From Jaapia argillacea MUCL 33604 (taxonomy: Eukaryota > Basidiomycota > Agaricomycetes > Jaapiales > Jaapiaceae), in NCBI GenBank assembly GCA_000697665.1, contig KL197716.1:312631-370408 (forward strand): a stretch of 57,778 nt of DNA. The letters run 5' to 3'. The notes beneath the pieces are model-generated. The model was given only the letters and a program-made list of their open reading frames with translations. It ran no database searches and had not been told where the DNA came from. Each line of letters opens with the position of its first letter. The first letter of the stretch is position 1. Below are positions 45,230 through 56,670 of the stretch, piece by piece. A program made the position numbers and the translations under genes.

Positions 45230-46660
45230 ATGTCTCTCCTCGATCTCAGCTATGACGTCCTCCTCCACATCCTCCTTCGCTTGGATGATAGGTCGCTGTC
45301 TGTCATTGTTCTCGTCTGTCACCAGCTCTACCATCTCGGGATGCCTCGTTTAATGCGACACGTCTCCATTACCTCTATACGAAGGCTGATCCAATTTTGC
45401 ACCTTCATGGATAGTGAACTATCGTCCCAATGGCTTCCCCACATCCGATCCTTGACCGCATCATTTATTCCCTATCTAGCGGAACACCAGCAGCACTCCC
45501 GCCCTTGGGCTGCCCGTGTGGCGATCCTCGTCCGCACCTCGCTGAAACTCGAAACGTTTGCGTCGGACTGCATCGAGGAGCTATTGTCGCTGGAACCAAC
45601 CATCGGCGACGCCCTCACGGAATGCCGTTGGTTGGCGAGGATCTACCTCCTCGGAGCTGGCAACAGGGCAATCGAAACATTATCTCGCATGACCAGTCCC
45701 ATTTGCAAAGTTCACCTCGCAGCCATTCAATCTCTGAGTGGAGCCGACATATTCTCTGCCCTCACTCCTTTCCACTCGACTCTTGAATACATCCACATCG
45801 CTGATTTTACGCTCCTCTCGAGTGATTCGCACCCGAGAGCCCGTTTTCCGATGGTTCGGAATATCTCCATGTTTTTCTGTACCTCGTCAGTCGACACCCT
45901 CCTCAAGCTGTTTCCTGAAGCTCGCTCCGTCTGGCTATACTCCTGTCGGATGTCCTCCAGCGCTAGTAATTGGGAAATACCTTGTTGGGGCTCGTTGGAA
46001 AGCCTCGAGCTACACGGCACCGATTTGTCAGATGTGATCTTGACATGTCCCATCGACAATGTCATCCTCTCCCCATTGGACGGGTTAGGTTTACTTACCG
46101 GACAAAGCGACACGATACCTTTCCTAAAACTCATCAAGGCTGCATCTCCGTCAAACCTCGAGATCCGGGTCACCACAGCCTTCATAGGCGAGCTCCTCGC
46201 TTATGACCTCGGATGCCTCATCCCACAAAGAGAATGTTTGGTCCTTCGAATCATTGATATGGACAGTCAAAATGCCGATTACATCATGGCTTGCCTTGTA
46301 ATTCTGTTTCGTTATCTTCCTTGTCCTGTCCCTAACCCCCTTGATCAGGAAACTCTTATCACCAGTTTCAAGTCTGCCTCCACTCTCTTTTACTTCCAGT
46401 TCAGTTTATCTGGAATTCCCGCTAGTCCTCGCCTCTTTCCTCACAAGAAACTCGAGGCACGAATCCAGACCCTCGCAAACATACTACCCACTCTCCTCGC
46501 AGTCTTCCTCAACGACGATGAATCGGAAGAGTTTTGGCATATTCGTCGAGATGCCGAGGGTCAGGCACAGATGAGACATCTACCCGGGAAGATGTGCTTA
46601 GCGAATTATAGTTTTTGGCATCAAGCATCGACCAGTTTTCGTGAATATCTGTCTTCGTGA
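45230..46660 (+). CDS. F-box/LRR-like protein, copy C
   Basis: The start MSLLDLSYDVLLHILLRLDD at 45230 aligns with MQLLDLGYDILFYIL of copies A and B; an in-frame ATG 6 codons upstream (45212) is possible. A 51-nt intron (46298-46348, GTAATT...CCCTAAC...GATCAG) lies where the other copies have theirs; it is a multiple of three, so the frame reads through it, but position and branch-like CTAAC favour splicing, giving 459 residues. After the F-box-like helix come leucine-rich segments (IRSLTASF, LESLELHGTDLS, CPIDNVILSPLDGLG) and a conserved C-terminal block LANILPTLLAVFLNDDESEE with FWHIRRDAEG. It is dispersed from the tandem A/B pair by about 24 kb and in the opposite strand. Confidence 0.8.
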   Translation: MSLLDLSYDVLLHILLRLDDRSLSVIVLVCHQLYHLGMPRLMRHVSITSIRRLIQFCTFMDSELSSQWLPHIRSLTASFIPYLAEHQQHSRPWAARVAILVRTSLKLETFASDCIEELLSLEPTIGDALTECRWLARIYLLGAGNRAIETLSRMTSPICKVHLAAIQSLSGADIFSALTPFHSTLEYIHIADFTLLSSDSHPRARFPMVRNISMFFCTSSVDTLLKLFPEARSVWLYSCRMSSSASNWEIPCWGSLESLELHGTDLSDVILTCPIDNVILSPLDGLGLLTGQSDTIPFLKLIKAASPSNLEIRVTTAFIGELLAYDLGCLIPQRECLVLRIIDMDSQNADYIMACLVILFRYLPCPVPNPLDQETLITSFKSASTLFYFQFSLSGIPASPRLFPHKKLEARIQTLANILPTLLAVFLNDDESEEFWHIRRDAEGQAQMRHLPGKMCLANYSFWHQASTSFREYLSS

Positions 46661-47596
46661 GCGTCTCCAAGGTGTTTTCTTTCACCCAAGAAGCTTACAT
46701 TTTTTGGAGACTATCTGTAGAGCCGGAAGGTCGCGACACAGATTCACCCCTCAATCTTACCCAACCGCAGGAATCTATCTAACCTGTCTCAACGGACAAT
46801 GCGTCTCTCACGTCCGCTGTGGCGCATCCACGATTATATGCTCTCCAAGAACGGTTCAGGGCCGGACCCTGGCACATTGCCATCGCTGCGCACTTGATTA
46901 CCAAGTTGTCTGTATTTTCTTGTACTCTTCCTCGCCATCTCAATTTGTTCTCAATACGGATTTTGTTCCCTGTCCTCGGCGTCTCCGTCGCTTCATGCCT
47001 CTTCTTGAGGTTTTCGGACTTGACATTTGTAGGTCTCACATCCCAAGTCGAATGAACAACTAGATGCTAACTAGTCTTTATGCAGGTCAAACGAAAGGTG
47101 TATAATTATATGTTTCATCGACCATTCGTATCTCAACCAATTTGATGAGATCCGTTCATCCATGCATCCTGGGCCTGAATACTGAACGCGAGGATCCAAT
47201 GCTACAAACCATGCATAGGAAACGATCAGACGACGCAAGACCGATCTCCCTTTCCGGTCATTTCTTGAATGACTCACGAACAATAACTTAAAGTCCTTCC
47301 GATTCCGAAGCTTTACCGATGACACACATTTTGCAATGTACATCGTTCCCAATTCCAACGCACCAGTACAAGACGGCAATGCTTCGGTCGTGTGAATCGA
47401 GAGAAGGCAGATGGGTATTGTGACCGTTTCTTCGTCCGAGCATAAGATTAAGAACCACAAGGCATCTCAAGGGTCGAAGGCGTTCGCAATAAGCATTACA
47501 GTCTGAGTATCCAAGATATTGATACATTTATATTGACATCGTAACTTCATTCCGTCGGAACTCGCACCCAACTCAAAGCCAGAATTTCCACCGAAC
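46661..47596. other. No supported gene
   Basis: Short frames on both strands, none with a motif. The region is the 3' flank shared by F-box copy C and the convergent thioesterase gene. Confidence 0.4.
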
Positions 47597-48543
47597 TCAT
47601 AATCTCGACTGAATGGTAGGCTGCATTTTGTTCAGAAATGCAGAAGCGATGGCTCGGCCTGTATCCTTGTCGAAGATCTGAAAAAAAAACGCGAGTTCAT
47701 AGAATCCGTCAAAGCTTGAAAAAGAAAGGACGACGACTAACTTCACAACGAGATGTCATAATCCGCGATCCCATCGTAACCGACGTACTCATGATCCGTA
47801 AACATGCACCCCTGCGCAGCCAAAAGCATCGACATCGGTAGTATAACAGAAATGAAAGGGCGAGCTTACATCGAAGCGGGAGAATGAAAGAATATGTTCA
47901 TCGCTTGAGTGACCCCAACCCCATTCGCTTTCTGCATCAGGCCGAGGACGACCAACGGTGTACTACAACAGCTGCTCATCGAAAAATGTCTGTCAGATGA
48001 ATTTGAAACTGCATCGGGATGTCCACTGACTTGTCGATCAAGTAGGCGATGCAACCACCGTGTAGCATCCCAGCTCCATTCAACATTGCTTTCAGGCCAA
48101 GAACCGATGTCAAAACTCTTCCGATCTGATGGACTCTGGTTCGAAGACATACCTTTCGACACCCTCACCTCAGCAACAGTAGTAGCCTCCATCCTCCCCC
48201 TCTTCTCTTCACTCCTCTGCATATTAACCTCGACGAACTTCACCACCCTACCCACTCTATATCCGAAACACTCCTCATCTCCAACCCCATAGGACGCAAA
48301 GGTGTTATTGTTGAGTTGTTTGACATACTCTGGGACGTTCCCCGCTATCTCAGAAGCATCTCCGCTATTCGGTAAGGATGCAGGATCGACCCAGAATTGT
48401 GTGTTGCCTAAGATTGGGGGTGAAGGGGTCGGGAATACGGGGGAGAGGACTGGAGTTCTTTGACGGTGATCGACATGTGCACTGGAGTGACGCTCGACAT
48501 GGGGACCAACCGCGGATGCCTGGTGAATCGATCTCGAAGACAT
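47597..48543 (-). CDS. Hotdog-fold acyl-CoA thioesterase (PaaI/ACOT13-like), peroxisomal
   Basis: Five exons (48153-48543, 48031-48115, 47870-47971, 47742-47811, 47597-47677) give 242 residues. The enzyme would hydrolyse acyl-CoA thioesters. The hotdog active-site stretch NGAGMLHGGCIAYLIDNC holds the HGG motif, followed by STPLVVLGLMQKANGVGVTQ, MNIFFHSPASMGACLRIMST and SRCEIFDKDTGRAIASAF. The C-terminus is SRL, a good type-1 peroxisomal signal. The N-terminal ~60 residues are Ser/His/Pro-rich and not conserved. The start MSSRSIHQ at 48543 was preferred over an in-frame ATG 43 codons upstream, which would add a hydrophobic stretch (LGLSVLLFCLPLLSLAT). Exon 2 begins after an unusual GAAGAG acceptor. 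Confidence 0.88.
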
Positions 48544-49180
48544 AGTGGCGAGCGATAAGAGGGGAAGACAAAACAACAACACGCTCAAGCCCAAAGAATA
48601 AAGATATCCGGCTGACCCCAAGCGAGAGAACGAGAGTCTTATTGTCCGCTTATTGTTCTGTTCAAGTTCCAAGACCCGGCGAGATACTATCCCTTTCTCG
48701 TCCGAGATGACACATCAGAAATCTGTGACTTTTGAAGCAATCATATCCTCCAAGACGATGAGGATCCAAGAGACGGGGACACCAGCGCCAGCAGCGTGTT
48801 CGACGGGATCGGAATCATGTTTAACCGCCTGTCGTCGGCGGTGGTGTCGAACCAGAGATCCGGGTTCTATATGCCATGTTTCGAGTTATGAATAGTACGA
48901 ATGGGACGGAACAGCAAGAACGGTGGAGGACAGCCAGCGCATACAGTAGCGTATGGGTCACCGCAGAATCGGAGTGTCGGAGAGGGTGCCGTCACTCTGT
49001 CACAGTTACAGTACGTTACTGTATGTGATGTGTGACAAAGTGACGATTGATCCTTTCGCAGCATCGAACTTACACTAAAGCGCCTGGCGTTGACCTGGAC
49101 CCCAACACTCCACAGTTTTCACATTGAGAGGGATCTTGTTCAGAGGATCCCTTGCTGACACCTGATATAGGTTCTCGAAT
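48544..49180. other. Divergent intergenic region
   Basis: This lies between the thioesterase gene and F-box copy D. A small inverted repeat-rich stretch (TGTCACAGTTACAGTACGTT, ACTGTATGTGATGTGTGACA near 48995-49036) is visible. No gene is supported. Confidence 0.35.
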
Positions 49181-50595
49181 ATGAATTTTCTTCACATCGG
49201 CGATGATATCCTGCTCCACATTATCGGTACTTCTCTTGATCACGAGACTTCAAGTCGACACCCATTGTCCTTGTCTGCCGAAGGCTTTATCGTCTCGAAA
49301 TACCATTCCTTGTGGAAAATGTCTACGTTTCCTCCATAAAATCAATCATCCAGTTTGTCAAATTCATGGACGGCAAATCCTCGTCCCGCTGGCTCCCTTA
49401 CATCCGACCCCTGGTGACATTCTTTCCCCCACATTCACTCGAGAACCAACGATACTTTCCTTCTTGGGCTTCTCGTGTTGCAACTATCATCCGCCTCTCT
49501 TTACAGCTCGAAGTTTTCCAATCGGATTCCATTGAGGATCTGTTAGAGGCTGAACCAATGATTGACGAAGCACTCATCGAGTGCGATACTCGAAATGTTA
49601 GCGTTCATGCGCAGTCCTATTCGCGAGTTTAACATCACTGCGAAAGATCCGTTGAAAGGGATGAACGCCTTCTCTGCACTCAGTTCATTTCACTCCGCAG
49701 TCACCTTTGTACGAATCGCTTGGCTCTCTTTACTTCCGAACGAGTCCCAGGTCCAACTTGAAATCATATTCCCGAAGGTTCCTGACCTCGTATTATTGTA
49801 TTCCACCTCGCCCACACCTACCCTACTGCGGATATTCCCTAACGCTCGCTCCGTATTTTTGGCTTCCTGCCAGATGTCCTCCGACTCCAACATTTCAATT
49901 ACACCATCCTGGGGCAAGTTGGATCATCTCATTTTCCGGGATGGATCTGTCGGAGATGGCGTTGTCGTGCCCTGGTACAGGCGAATTGTTTGTCTCTTGT
50001 TTGGATGGAGAGGCCGGGACGTCTGGACTTTCAGATTCAAAATCTTTTCTCAGGTTGGTCGAGGATACATACCCACGACATCTCGACGTCTTGGCGACTC
50101 AAGCCTCAACCATCGAGCTATCCGAGTGCGAGTTGGGCCGGTTTATTCCTCGAACGGAAATGTTCATGCTTCATGCCGTCGATATGAAGTCCAACCAAAA
50201 CGCCGATCGTGTCATGGAGTCCGTCGTATGTCCCCTCCCTACAGACCTCAGTGTATATGTCATCTGACTGTTCCCTAGAGGGAATGATTGTAGACAGTCT
50301 GAAATCAGCCTCCTGCCTGTTTTATCTCGACATTAGGTTGAGGGGAAGTCCCACAGGCCCTGCTTCATTTCCAAACGAAACGCTTCAGGAACGAATCCAG
50401 GACCTAGCAAATGCATTACCATCCCTTCTCGCCGTTTGGCTTTGCGATGACGATGGGAAAGAGTTTTGGAACGTTCGTCGAGACGCAGAGGATAGCGGGA
50501 AGGCGGAGTTGAGAAAGATGGCAGGTCAAACGTGTTTGGATAATTGGAGCTTCCAATATTATCCCGCAAGTTTCCAAGATCATCTGGGAGCGTAA
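49181..50595 (+). pseudogene. F-box/LRR-like protein, copy D, with several frameshifts
   Basis: Homology to copy C is continuous but moves between frames: MNFLHIGDDILLHIIGTSLD (49181), then one frame over for VENVYVSSIKSIIQFVKFMD (about 49312-49580), then another after a ~70-bp deletion for LAFMRSPIREFNITAKDPLK, then a third from about 49935 for LSEMALSCPGTGELFVSCLD. After the family intron (about 50222-50279) the end reads DSLKSASCLFYLDIRLRG and LANALPSLLAVWLCDDDGKE to 50595. At least three frame changes within what is one exon in the other copies make this a pseudogene, unless the assembly has errors. Confidence 0.75.
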
Positions 50596-51966
50596 GTGCC
50601 TTCTATCTCAACTCCAGATGGGTCATAACACTGAGATTTAGACTGTCGTGGTGTCCCTAGACGAATACCGAACCTCACAACATTGGTTGAAGCATGGTCT
50701 TTGGACTGATAATAATGCAGAAATGTTTGTTGTCATATTGTATCCTCGTTGACGAAATATACTGGCGACCCAACTATCTAAATGTGAGAATGTGAGTGTT
50801 CGAGGTGGGGGATGTTGGTGTTGGTGGCCGGTAGCTGACATTTGGGCCGGTAGGACTTCCAGGCTATGAACAGCCTCGCTCACATAATATATCCAATATC
50901 GAGGCACCCTGAGGGGCTCGTCGCGGTGAGCGAGGGACAAAAGCAACCATTGGGATAATTACCCAGACTCGATCTCATACACACGAAGGGGTGACAGTCG
51001 CTCAGTTTGTTTACCATTCCTCAAATCATCGTGGGTACCAGGTATTCCGATCCGACAAGTACGCTTCCTCTCTAGTCGCTCCCTTGGTGGGTTTGGCGGG
51101 CGCTCGACGGAAGGCTGCCTTTTGTTAACGTGGGTCAAGCTGGCGATGATGGTCCCCGTGTATCTAACAGAGGTGACGATCCGGTAACTTCTGAAATAGC
51201 CTCAGCGAGAGTTTTGTTAGCCTCGTCTCGTTTTTGTCTTGGTGGTTTGACGTACTGTTACCCCCTGATCTTCAGCATCGACGAACTCATTGCGGAGTCT
51301 CATGTCGCCACCATCTTGTCCTAATTGGTTACTGCTCTTGGGTGGGTGTTTTGCGTTTTCGTACCAGAAGACCCTTTGGAACTGAGCATCACATCACACT
51401 GAGGCACTGGCAGGGATGATGGCTCTAGGAACTAGGGGCCTTGTGGGCGACTTCCATGAGAACTCACATCCTCACTGATCCCCCTGCTTTAAATGGACGC
51501 ACCATTCTAGGTCCCAAGGTCATACATTTGCTCTGGGCCTCCAGAAACAACGTTGAAATGGATAATCTCGCTGAATCACCAAAGAATTCTGAAAGGAGCT
51601 TGGCGAAGGAATTAACAAGCATCATCGCGAGGTGATCGACATCCTTTCCCCCCATTCTTAAAACCAGAGGGTGAAGAGGGAGATTTTGAAGGGTACATAT
51701 CGACGACGTCGAGCAAAGTTCCAGCGGAAGCAAATATTTGCATCCCAGACCATCTTCGAAAGGATACGATATCCTGCATGTGTCCTTCCCAAATATAACC
51801 AAGGTGACGTGGGAGGTGAACTTCAACCCAGAAACAATACTGAGGGGCTTTCACATCACATTGGGTAACAGAGACAACGTCATTTACTGCGTAACTTGCT
51901 GGACTACCTGCAGAATCACTTCGAATATACAATTGAAACTTAAGGACGCGTCTGAACATAACAGGC
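50596..51966. other. No supported gene; possible decayed coding segment
   Basis: Between 51540 and 51960 plus-strand frames contain protein-like stretches (WASRNNVEMDNLAESPKNSE; YDILHVSFPNITKVTWEVNF; ILRGFHITLGNRDNVIYCVT) split by stops and frame changes. No family was recognised. The rest is featureless. Confidence 0.3.
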
Positions 51967-52330
51967 TACTGTACATTTTCGACCAACCCGGCAGGGGTTG
52001 TGACCTGTGACCTCTTGGACACGAAGCAGCGCGGCGGCGAAGGGGCTCGGGACGTGTGACTGACGGTCAAACTTGCGGCGGCGGGAGTGGTATGTGTGGT
52101 CCCCAAGGCACACTATCGCATCCCAAATCGTTCTGTTGGTTTTACGACGCTTCTGGAGCTAGAATAAATGCGATTGGACCCCGCGGGGCTGAAAAAACTG
52201 GAAAATTGGGCCGCGGGAAGGTCTGTCACACCCGGCAGAGGTCCTGGTGACCTGTGACCAAAGCCACGAAACGGCGAGTCTGAGGGCCCTGTGACCTGTG
52301 ACCCACTGGGTTGGTCGAAAATGTACAGTA
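51967..52330. mobile_element. 364-bp TIR element (MITE-like)
   Basis: TACTGTACATTTTCGACCAA CCC at 51967-51989 is repeated exactly as its inverse complement at 52308-52330, a perfect 23-bp pair. If the outermost TA is the duplicated target, the inverted repeats are 21 bp, as in Tc1/mariner-type elements. Subterminal copies of GTGACCTGTGACC lie inside both ends (near 51999 and 52291) and once in the interior (near 52248). There is no transposase frame, so the element would be non-autonomous. Confidence 0.8.
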
Positions 52331-52454
52331 CGTACGAACACAACATTGAGGTCAGTCACCTGAGGTCACCAATTTTAGATCTAAAATCGACAAGCTCGCT
52401 TTGATTGAAGAGCATCCAACCTGCCCGATGCCAGGTATCTGTCCAAGGTCGACC

Positions 52455-52727
52455 TCAGGCTGCTGCCTTCCTCTGAACAATGTCAGGCAACACATCCTTC
52501 ACATCCAGCTCCAAAATGACGGCACCTGTAGCTGGCCTCCTCATCGCCCTGGCAGCTATTTCAAGCTGATCCAAGAAATTCTGGAGGTGTGTGACATTGA
52601 GGACAAGATCTTGGTAGTAGGCTTGTGAAGCCCCAGATGTGCTTGTCAAGATGCTAATTACTTGAGCACAGAGTTGGGCGAGGATGACCAGATCGCCAAA
52701 TGCCCTGAAACTGAACACTACGGACAT
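52455..52727 (-). pseudogene. Fragment of a fungal STAND-type N-terminal helical domain
   Basis: The minus-strand frame reads FRAFGDLVILAQLCAQVISI, then GASQAYYQDLVLNVTHLQNF and LDQLEIAARAMRR. Regular hydrophobic heptads and the GD-x6-QL pattern resemble the N-terminal helical domain found at the start of many fungal NLR-like and ankyrin proteins. It stops after 90 codons, lacks downstream domains, and lies opposite to the STAND relic, so it is read as an orphan fragment. Confidence 0.4.
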
Positions 52728-53088
52728 TCAGAGCAATCCAAGTGGAAGGTTAATCAGCTGGGAACAGGTCAATGAAGCTTTTGAGCCTTACAGCACCATG
52801 GAATTTGGAAATGCACAGTGAATTACAGTGCTTATGCCATCGGTCACTTATTGACCCCAATGGGGTGATGGGCGCCTTGTGAAACTGTGGGCGCTCAGTG
52901 GTTGGCTCTTTACAGGCAGTGCAACACCATTGTCTGTGGACCTGAAATCACTTGCTCTCGTTTCCTCTGCCGATTCTTATAGCAGGCATGTATCCATAGT
53001 CTGCTCATCTGCGCATAATCATATAGACTGACCTGCAGCCTCCAGGTGCTTGTGCATCTTGTCTTGATCTCCCCGATCTGCTTGGCCT

Positions 53089-55350
53089 AAGATGAGGAGG
53101 AGAGAGAAATTTCTTCGCACTCTCACACCAAAGTTCCTACCATCACGATCTCCCTCCCCTACCCCTCCACCTCCACCTCCACCCAATCCAACACCATCAC
53201 AACCGTCATCAGAGCTTGTACCTCTTCTGAGAGACCCTGATCTGCCTACCTTCGTGACTTCTGTGGGACAAGATGTCACTGCAGCTTTGAAAGACATTGG
53301 GGAGGTTCTTGGGCACTTCCCATTTGTGAAGACAATTGGAGGGCTGACGGTTCAGATTCTCAAGATTGTAGAGGTTAGTCGTCACAATTGTCTCCAGCAT
53401 GCAAACTGATTCAATGACTTGCAATCATAGCAAGTGAGGGATAACTCCGAAAAATGGGAGCAATTGGGTGACTATACATGTTGAACTTTCCATGTACTTG
53501 AGACTCGGCTTTTAAGTGCTCCTGGTGGCGTGGACTTGGACATACAACAATCCTGTGACGAACTTGCAAGGTCGGAGCCTTATAGAGTTGATATTCCAAA
53601 ATGTCTCTTAACCAGAATTTGTCATAGGAATCTGAAGCAAGTTCTCGACAGGGCAAAGTCCAAACAGAATGAGAGCCTTGCTCTGCAGTTGGGACACCAC
53701 CAGCTCGATCAGGAGCTCCAGACGGAGTTTTATACACTTCTCTGTGAACTTCGTGACATATTTCAGGTAAAATCATAGGGACAAGTTGACTTCAGTGGCA
53801 TCACTGACAACCCAATGTGTCAACAGCTTGACATTAATTTGAGCACAAACCTGAAGGCTTCTGCAATTGAACAGACCGTGACAAAGCTTCTGGAGAAAAT
53901 TGAAGAAGTGGATGCCCACGTGAAAGATGGGATTCTCTTCCAACAGCAGCAGGGTATGTCGGTCCTCCGAATTTGGATGCCAGGGCTGACATCGTTATGG
54001 GGAAATAATAGTCAAACTCCTTCTCCTTGGTCAGCTTCGAACATTTGCGGTCAGAGGCACAGAGTGGCAACCCAAGCTTGCTTGCTATAAGGACACTCAT
54101 GAAGAGATCCTTCATGAAATCGAGGAGTGGTGTGTACTGACCACCACCCCCATTGCATACCTTTGTGGTGTAGCTGGACTCAGGAAAACTACCATTGCCC
54201 ACACTGTTGCTCACTCACTCCACAACCACCAACTCCTTGGAGCTAGCTTCTTCTTCTCTCGCGATGACACTCCCTGTTGTACTGGATGCAATGTTTGGGT
54301 GACCATTGCCTATCACCTCGCCTACCATCACCAATCGTTCCAGACCTGCCTTTGCAACATTTTGTAACAACCCATTCCATCAACATTGGAGCATCAATTT
54401 GATGAACTTCTCTGGGGCCCATTAAAGGCATCAGATCCACCCACTTCGCCCCTCATAATTCTGATGGATGCATTGGATGAATGCAATGATGCTGTTGGCA
54501 TCTTGCGGTCAATTTGTTGAGGACTGGATTGCCTGAGCGGCCACATCAAGTTGTTCCTCATGAGCCGCCCAGAGACCCAGTTTGACAAAATAGTGCATCC
54601 TATAGATACTCTGCGTCTCCGCATCGATCTCAACACACCCTCGAATCTGCAGGACATTGGAAGATACTTTGATGACTGATTGGGAACTATCTATGCTGAC
54701 ACCGAAGGTACCAGGTTATTCTCTTGGCCAAACCCCCAGCTAAGCCAACACCTCCTGGAATGTGCAGGCGGCCTCTTCATCTGGGCTTTGATTGTGTGCG
54801 ATTTCCTTGAACAATCCCCTGATCTGGATGCAGACTTACCTCTCATCCTCAATCCACCCCTTGATGCAATGGATGACCCTGAAGAAATGCTTTGGGCTGT
54901 CTACCGTGTTGTCCTTGAACAGGCATACAGTCACTTGAAGCAAACAATTTACCAGGATAGTTTCTGTCCTCTCCTTGCAGCGATCATGTCTGTCACAGAG
55001 CCTCTCACTCTTGTGAATTTGACTAGCCTTGTTGGGATTAAGGACACTGTTGCAAAGGCCATTGTTGAATCATTGCATGCTGTGCTCCGCTCCCCTCTCA
55101 ATCCTGTATCAAGATTTGATCACAATGAAGCAACTGTTCGGGTCGTACACCCCTCCTTCTATTGATATGTTACCGATCCTACGAAGAAGTCTCCCTTCCT
55201 TGTTAGCATTCATCGCACTCACTTGTGGCTTGCTTCCCAATATCTTGAACTCGTATGTCAATCCAGCTGCCAGATAGATGCACTCTTGGGGAAGTCAGCT
55301 GCATCACCTGGTCCAGCTTGCCATTTGTCCCTTCAGGTGGGACTTGATTC
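53089..55350 (+). pseudogene. STAND/NACHT-type NTPase (fungal NLR-like), decayed
   Basis: Exon-like blocks in order: an N-terminal helical domain (SVGQDVTAALKDIGEVLGHF PFVK; 53089-53373), QVRDNSEKWEQL, SIEQTV-like coiled segment (KASAIEQTVTKLLEKIEEVD), then the NACHT core. The P-loop at 54167-54193 reads GVAGLRKTT, with Arg where the family has Gly. The strand FFFSRDDTPCC and Walker B IILMDALDECND follow, then MSRPETQFDKI and a winged-helix part (CAGGLFIWALIVCDFLEQSP; LLAAIMSVTEPLTLVNLTSL). Breaks: TAA at 54365-54367, two frame changes near 54505-54550, TGA at 54677-54679, and TGA at 55163-55165. Intact relatives bind and hydrolyse NTP and act in fungal self/non-self responses; this copy cannot be made whole. 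Confidence 0.75.
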
Positions 55351-55399
55351 ACTAGAAGCCTAACCACAGAGCACATCTGATATTCTGTCAAAGACAATA

Positions 55400-55925
55400 G
55401 AGAATGCAAATGCCCACGAACTTTACGTGATTCACACCTTGCTTTCGACGAAGACCACGATCAACCTCAACTCATTGGGGGCGATCTTGGATACCACATT
55501 TGTTGCAAGCATATCCAAGACAGACTCTCAGGAACTCATTGATCTGCTACAACAGGTGGGTTACCTATAACCTACAAACAACTAGTATTCACATCGCTAT
55601 ACTTTTATACCTCCACAGATTTTACAATTCTTTGATGAGCATAACTATTACTGTCGTCAAGCTACCTCCTTGTTCCCACTACCTTTCAGCAAAGACCAAT
55701 ACTCCCCAAGTTCATGAACTATTCTTCACAGGATTTTGATCTCAGTGGTGGTGGCGTTGGAAAATCTGCCTCAAAGCTTCTTCCTTACAGGCATTGAACT
55801 CAGTAACAGAGATCCAGTTGGTGGCGGAGGATTTGCTGACATCTATCTCAGGACATGGCTTGGCCAAACAGTGGCTATGAAGTGCACGAGGATTTTTTAT
55901 GGATGGGGTATTACGAGAAAACGGC
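55400..55925 (+). pseudogene. Kinase N-lobe fragment downstream of the STAND relic
   Basis: A helical segment (SISKTDSQELIDLLQQ, then after an intron at about 55556-55619 ILQFFDEHNYYCRQATSLFP) leads to LPQSFFLTGIELSNRDPVGG, GGFADIYLRTWLGQTVAMK. The last part is the glycine loop and lysine strand of the mushroom TKL-like kinases. Homology ends near 55925, where repeats begin; the catalytic loop is missing. A TGA near 55717 interrupts the frame. It may be the remains of a separate kinase gene or of a STAND-kinase fusion. Confidence 0.6.
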
Positions 55926-56280
55926 AACCCATTCAGCTATTTTTTCCAGTAGTAATGGCCAGCGGACCATGCATATCGACCATTGTTAATGTGCCAGTGG
56001 ACTCGGCCAACATGTGTCCACGGCCCAGCAGACATGCCATTGGTATTGTATCAGCTGACTTATACCGTTAGGCCGCTGAACCAGTAGTAATGGCTTAGCC
56101 GACCTTAGTAGAATATATGCCGACGATCAGTCCACTGTACATTGATAATATACTGGTGGACATTCCATTAGTAATGGCTCAGCTGACCTATACATTTCAC
56201 AGTGCCGGCAGCAGATTATCCACTTTTTGGGTGGGTGCTGGGGACCTGCTCATGCTATGAGACCCAATAGGATTGTAATA
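55926..56280. other. No supported gene; imperfect short repeats
   Basis: GTAGTAATGGC-type words (near 55950, 56085 and 56167) and ...GCTGACYTATACC...-type words (near 56056 and 56180) recur imperfectly at about 95-135 bp spacing, suggesting a decayed tandem array. Confidence 0.4.
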
Positions 56281-56526
56281 GCAATCCTTTGCATTTTGAG
56301 CAATGACCCCTGGTTCGCGGTTGTCAGGCATTCCGTGGTAATGTTTGCAGGGACCAACAGTAACCCAGCAAACTGGTATATTGACAAGAAATTATATGCA
56401 GAAGCAATCCTTTGCATTTTGAGCAATGACCCCTGGTTCGCAGTTGTCAGGCATTCTGTGGTAATGTTTGCGGGGGCCCAGCAGTAACCTGGCAAACTTC
56501 TATATGTGCCAAGAAATTATATGCAG
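56281..56526. repeat. 123-bp tandem duplication
   Basis: The word GCAATCCTTTGCATTTTGAG begins at 56281 and again at 56404. The two 123-bp units agree through GAAATTATATGCAG with a few substitutions. 123 is divisible by three, but the frame has no recognised product. Confidence 0.85.
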
Positions 56527-56670
56527 CTGACTGCATGTTACAGTAGAGTGATCGCAAGACTTGTAGCTGGTGGGAATGCTATCAGGCTCTATCTCAATGT
56601 AATCCAACGGTCTCAATTCTGCAGGCAATAACGGCACAAAATTCATGGTTAAAAATGCTGCAGATATTCT

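Noticed and set aside
52000-52300. CRISPR-like or telomere-like GTGACCTGTGACC repeats
   Set aside because: Only a few copies exist, and they sit inside the TIR element at its ends; spacing is irregular and no cas genes occur in this eukaryotic DNA.
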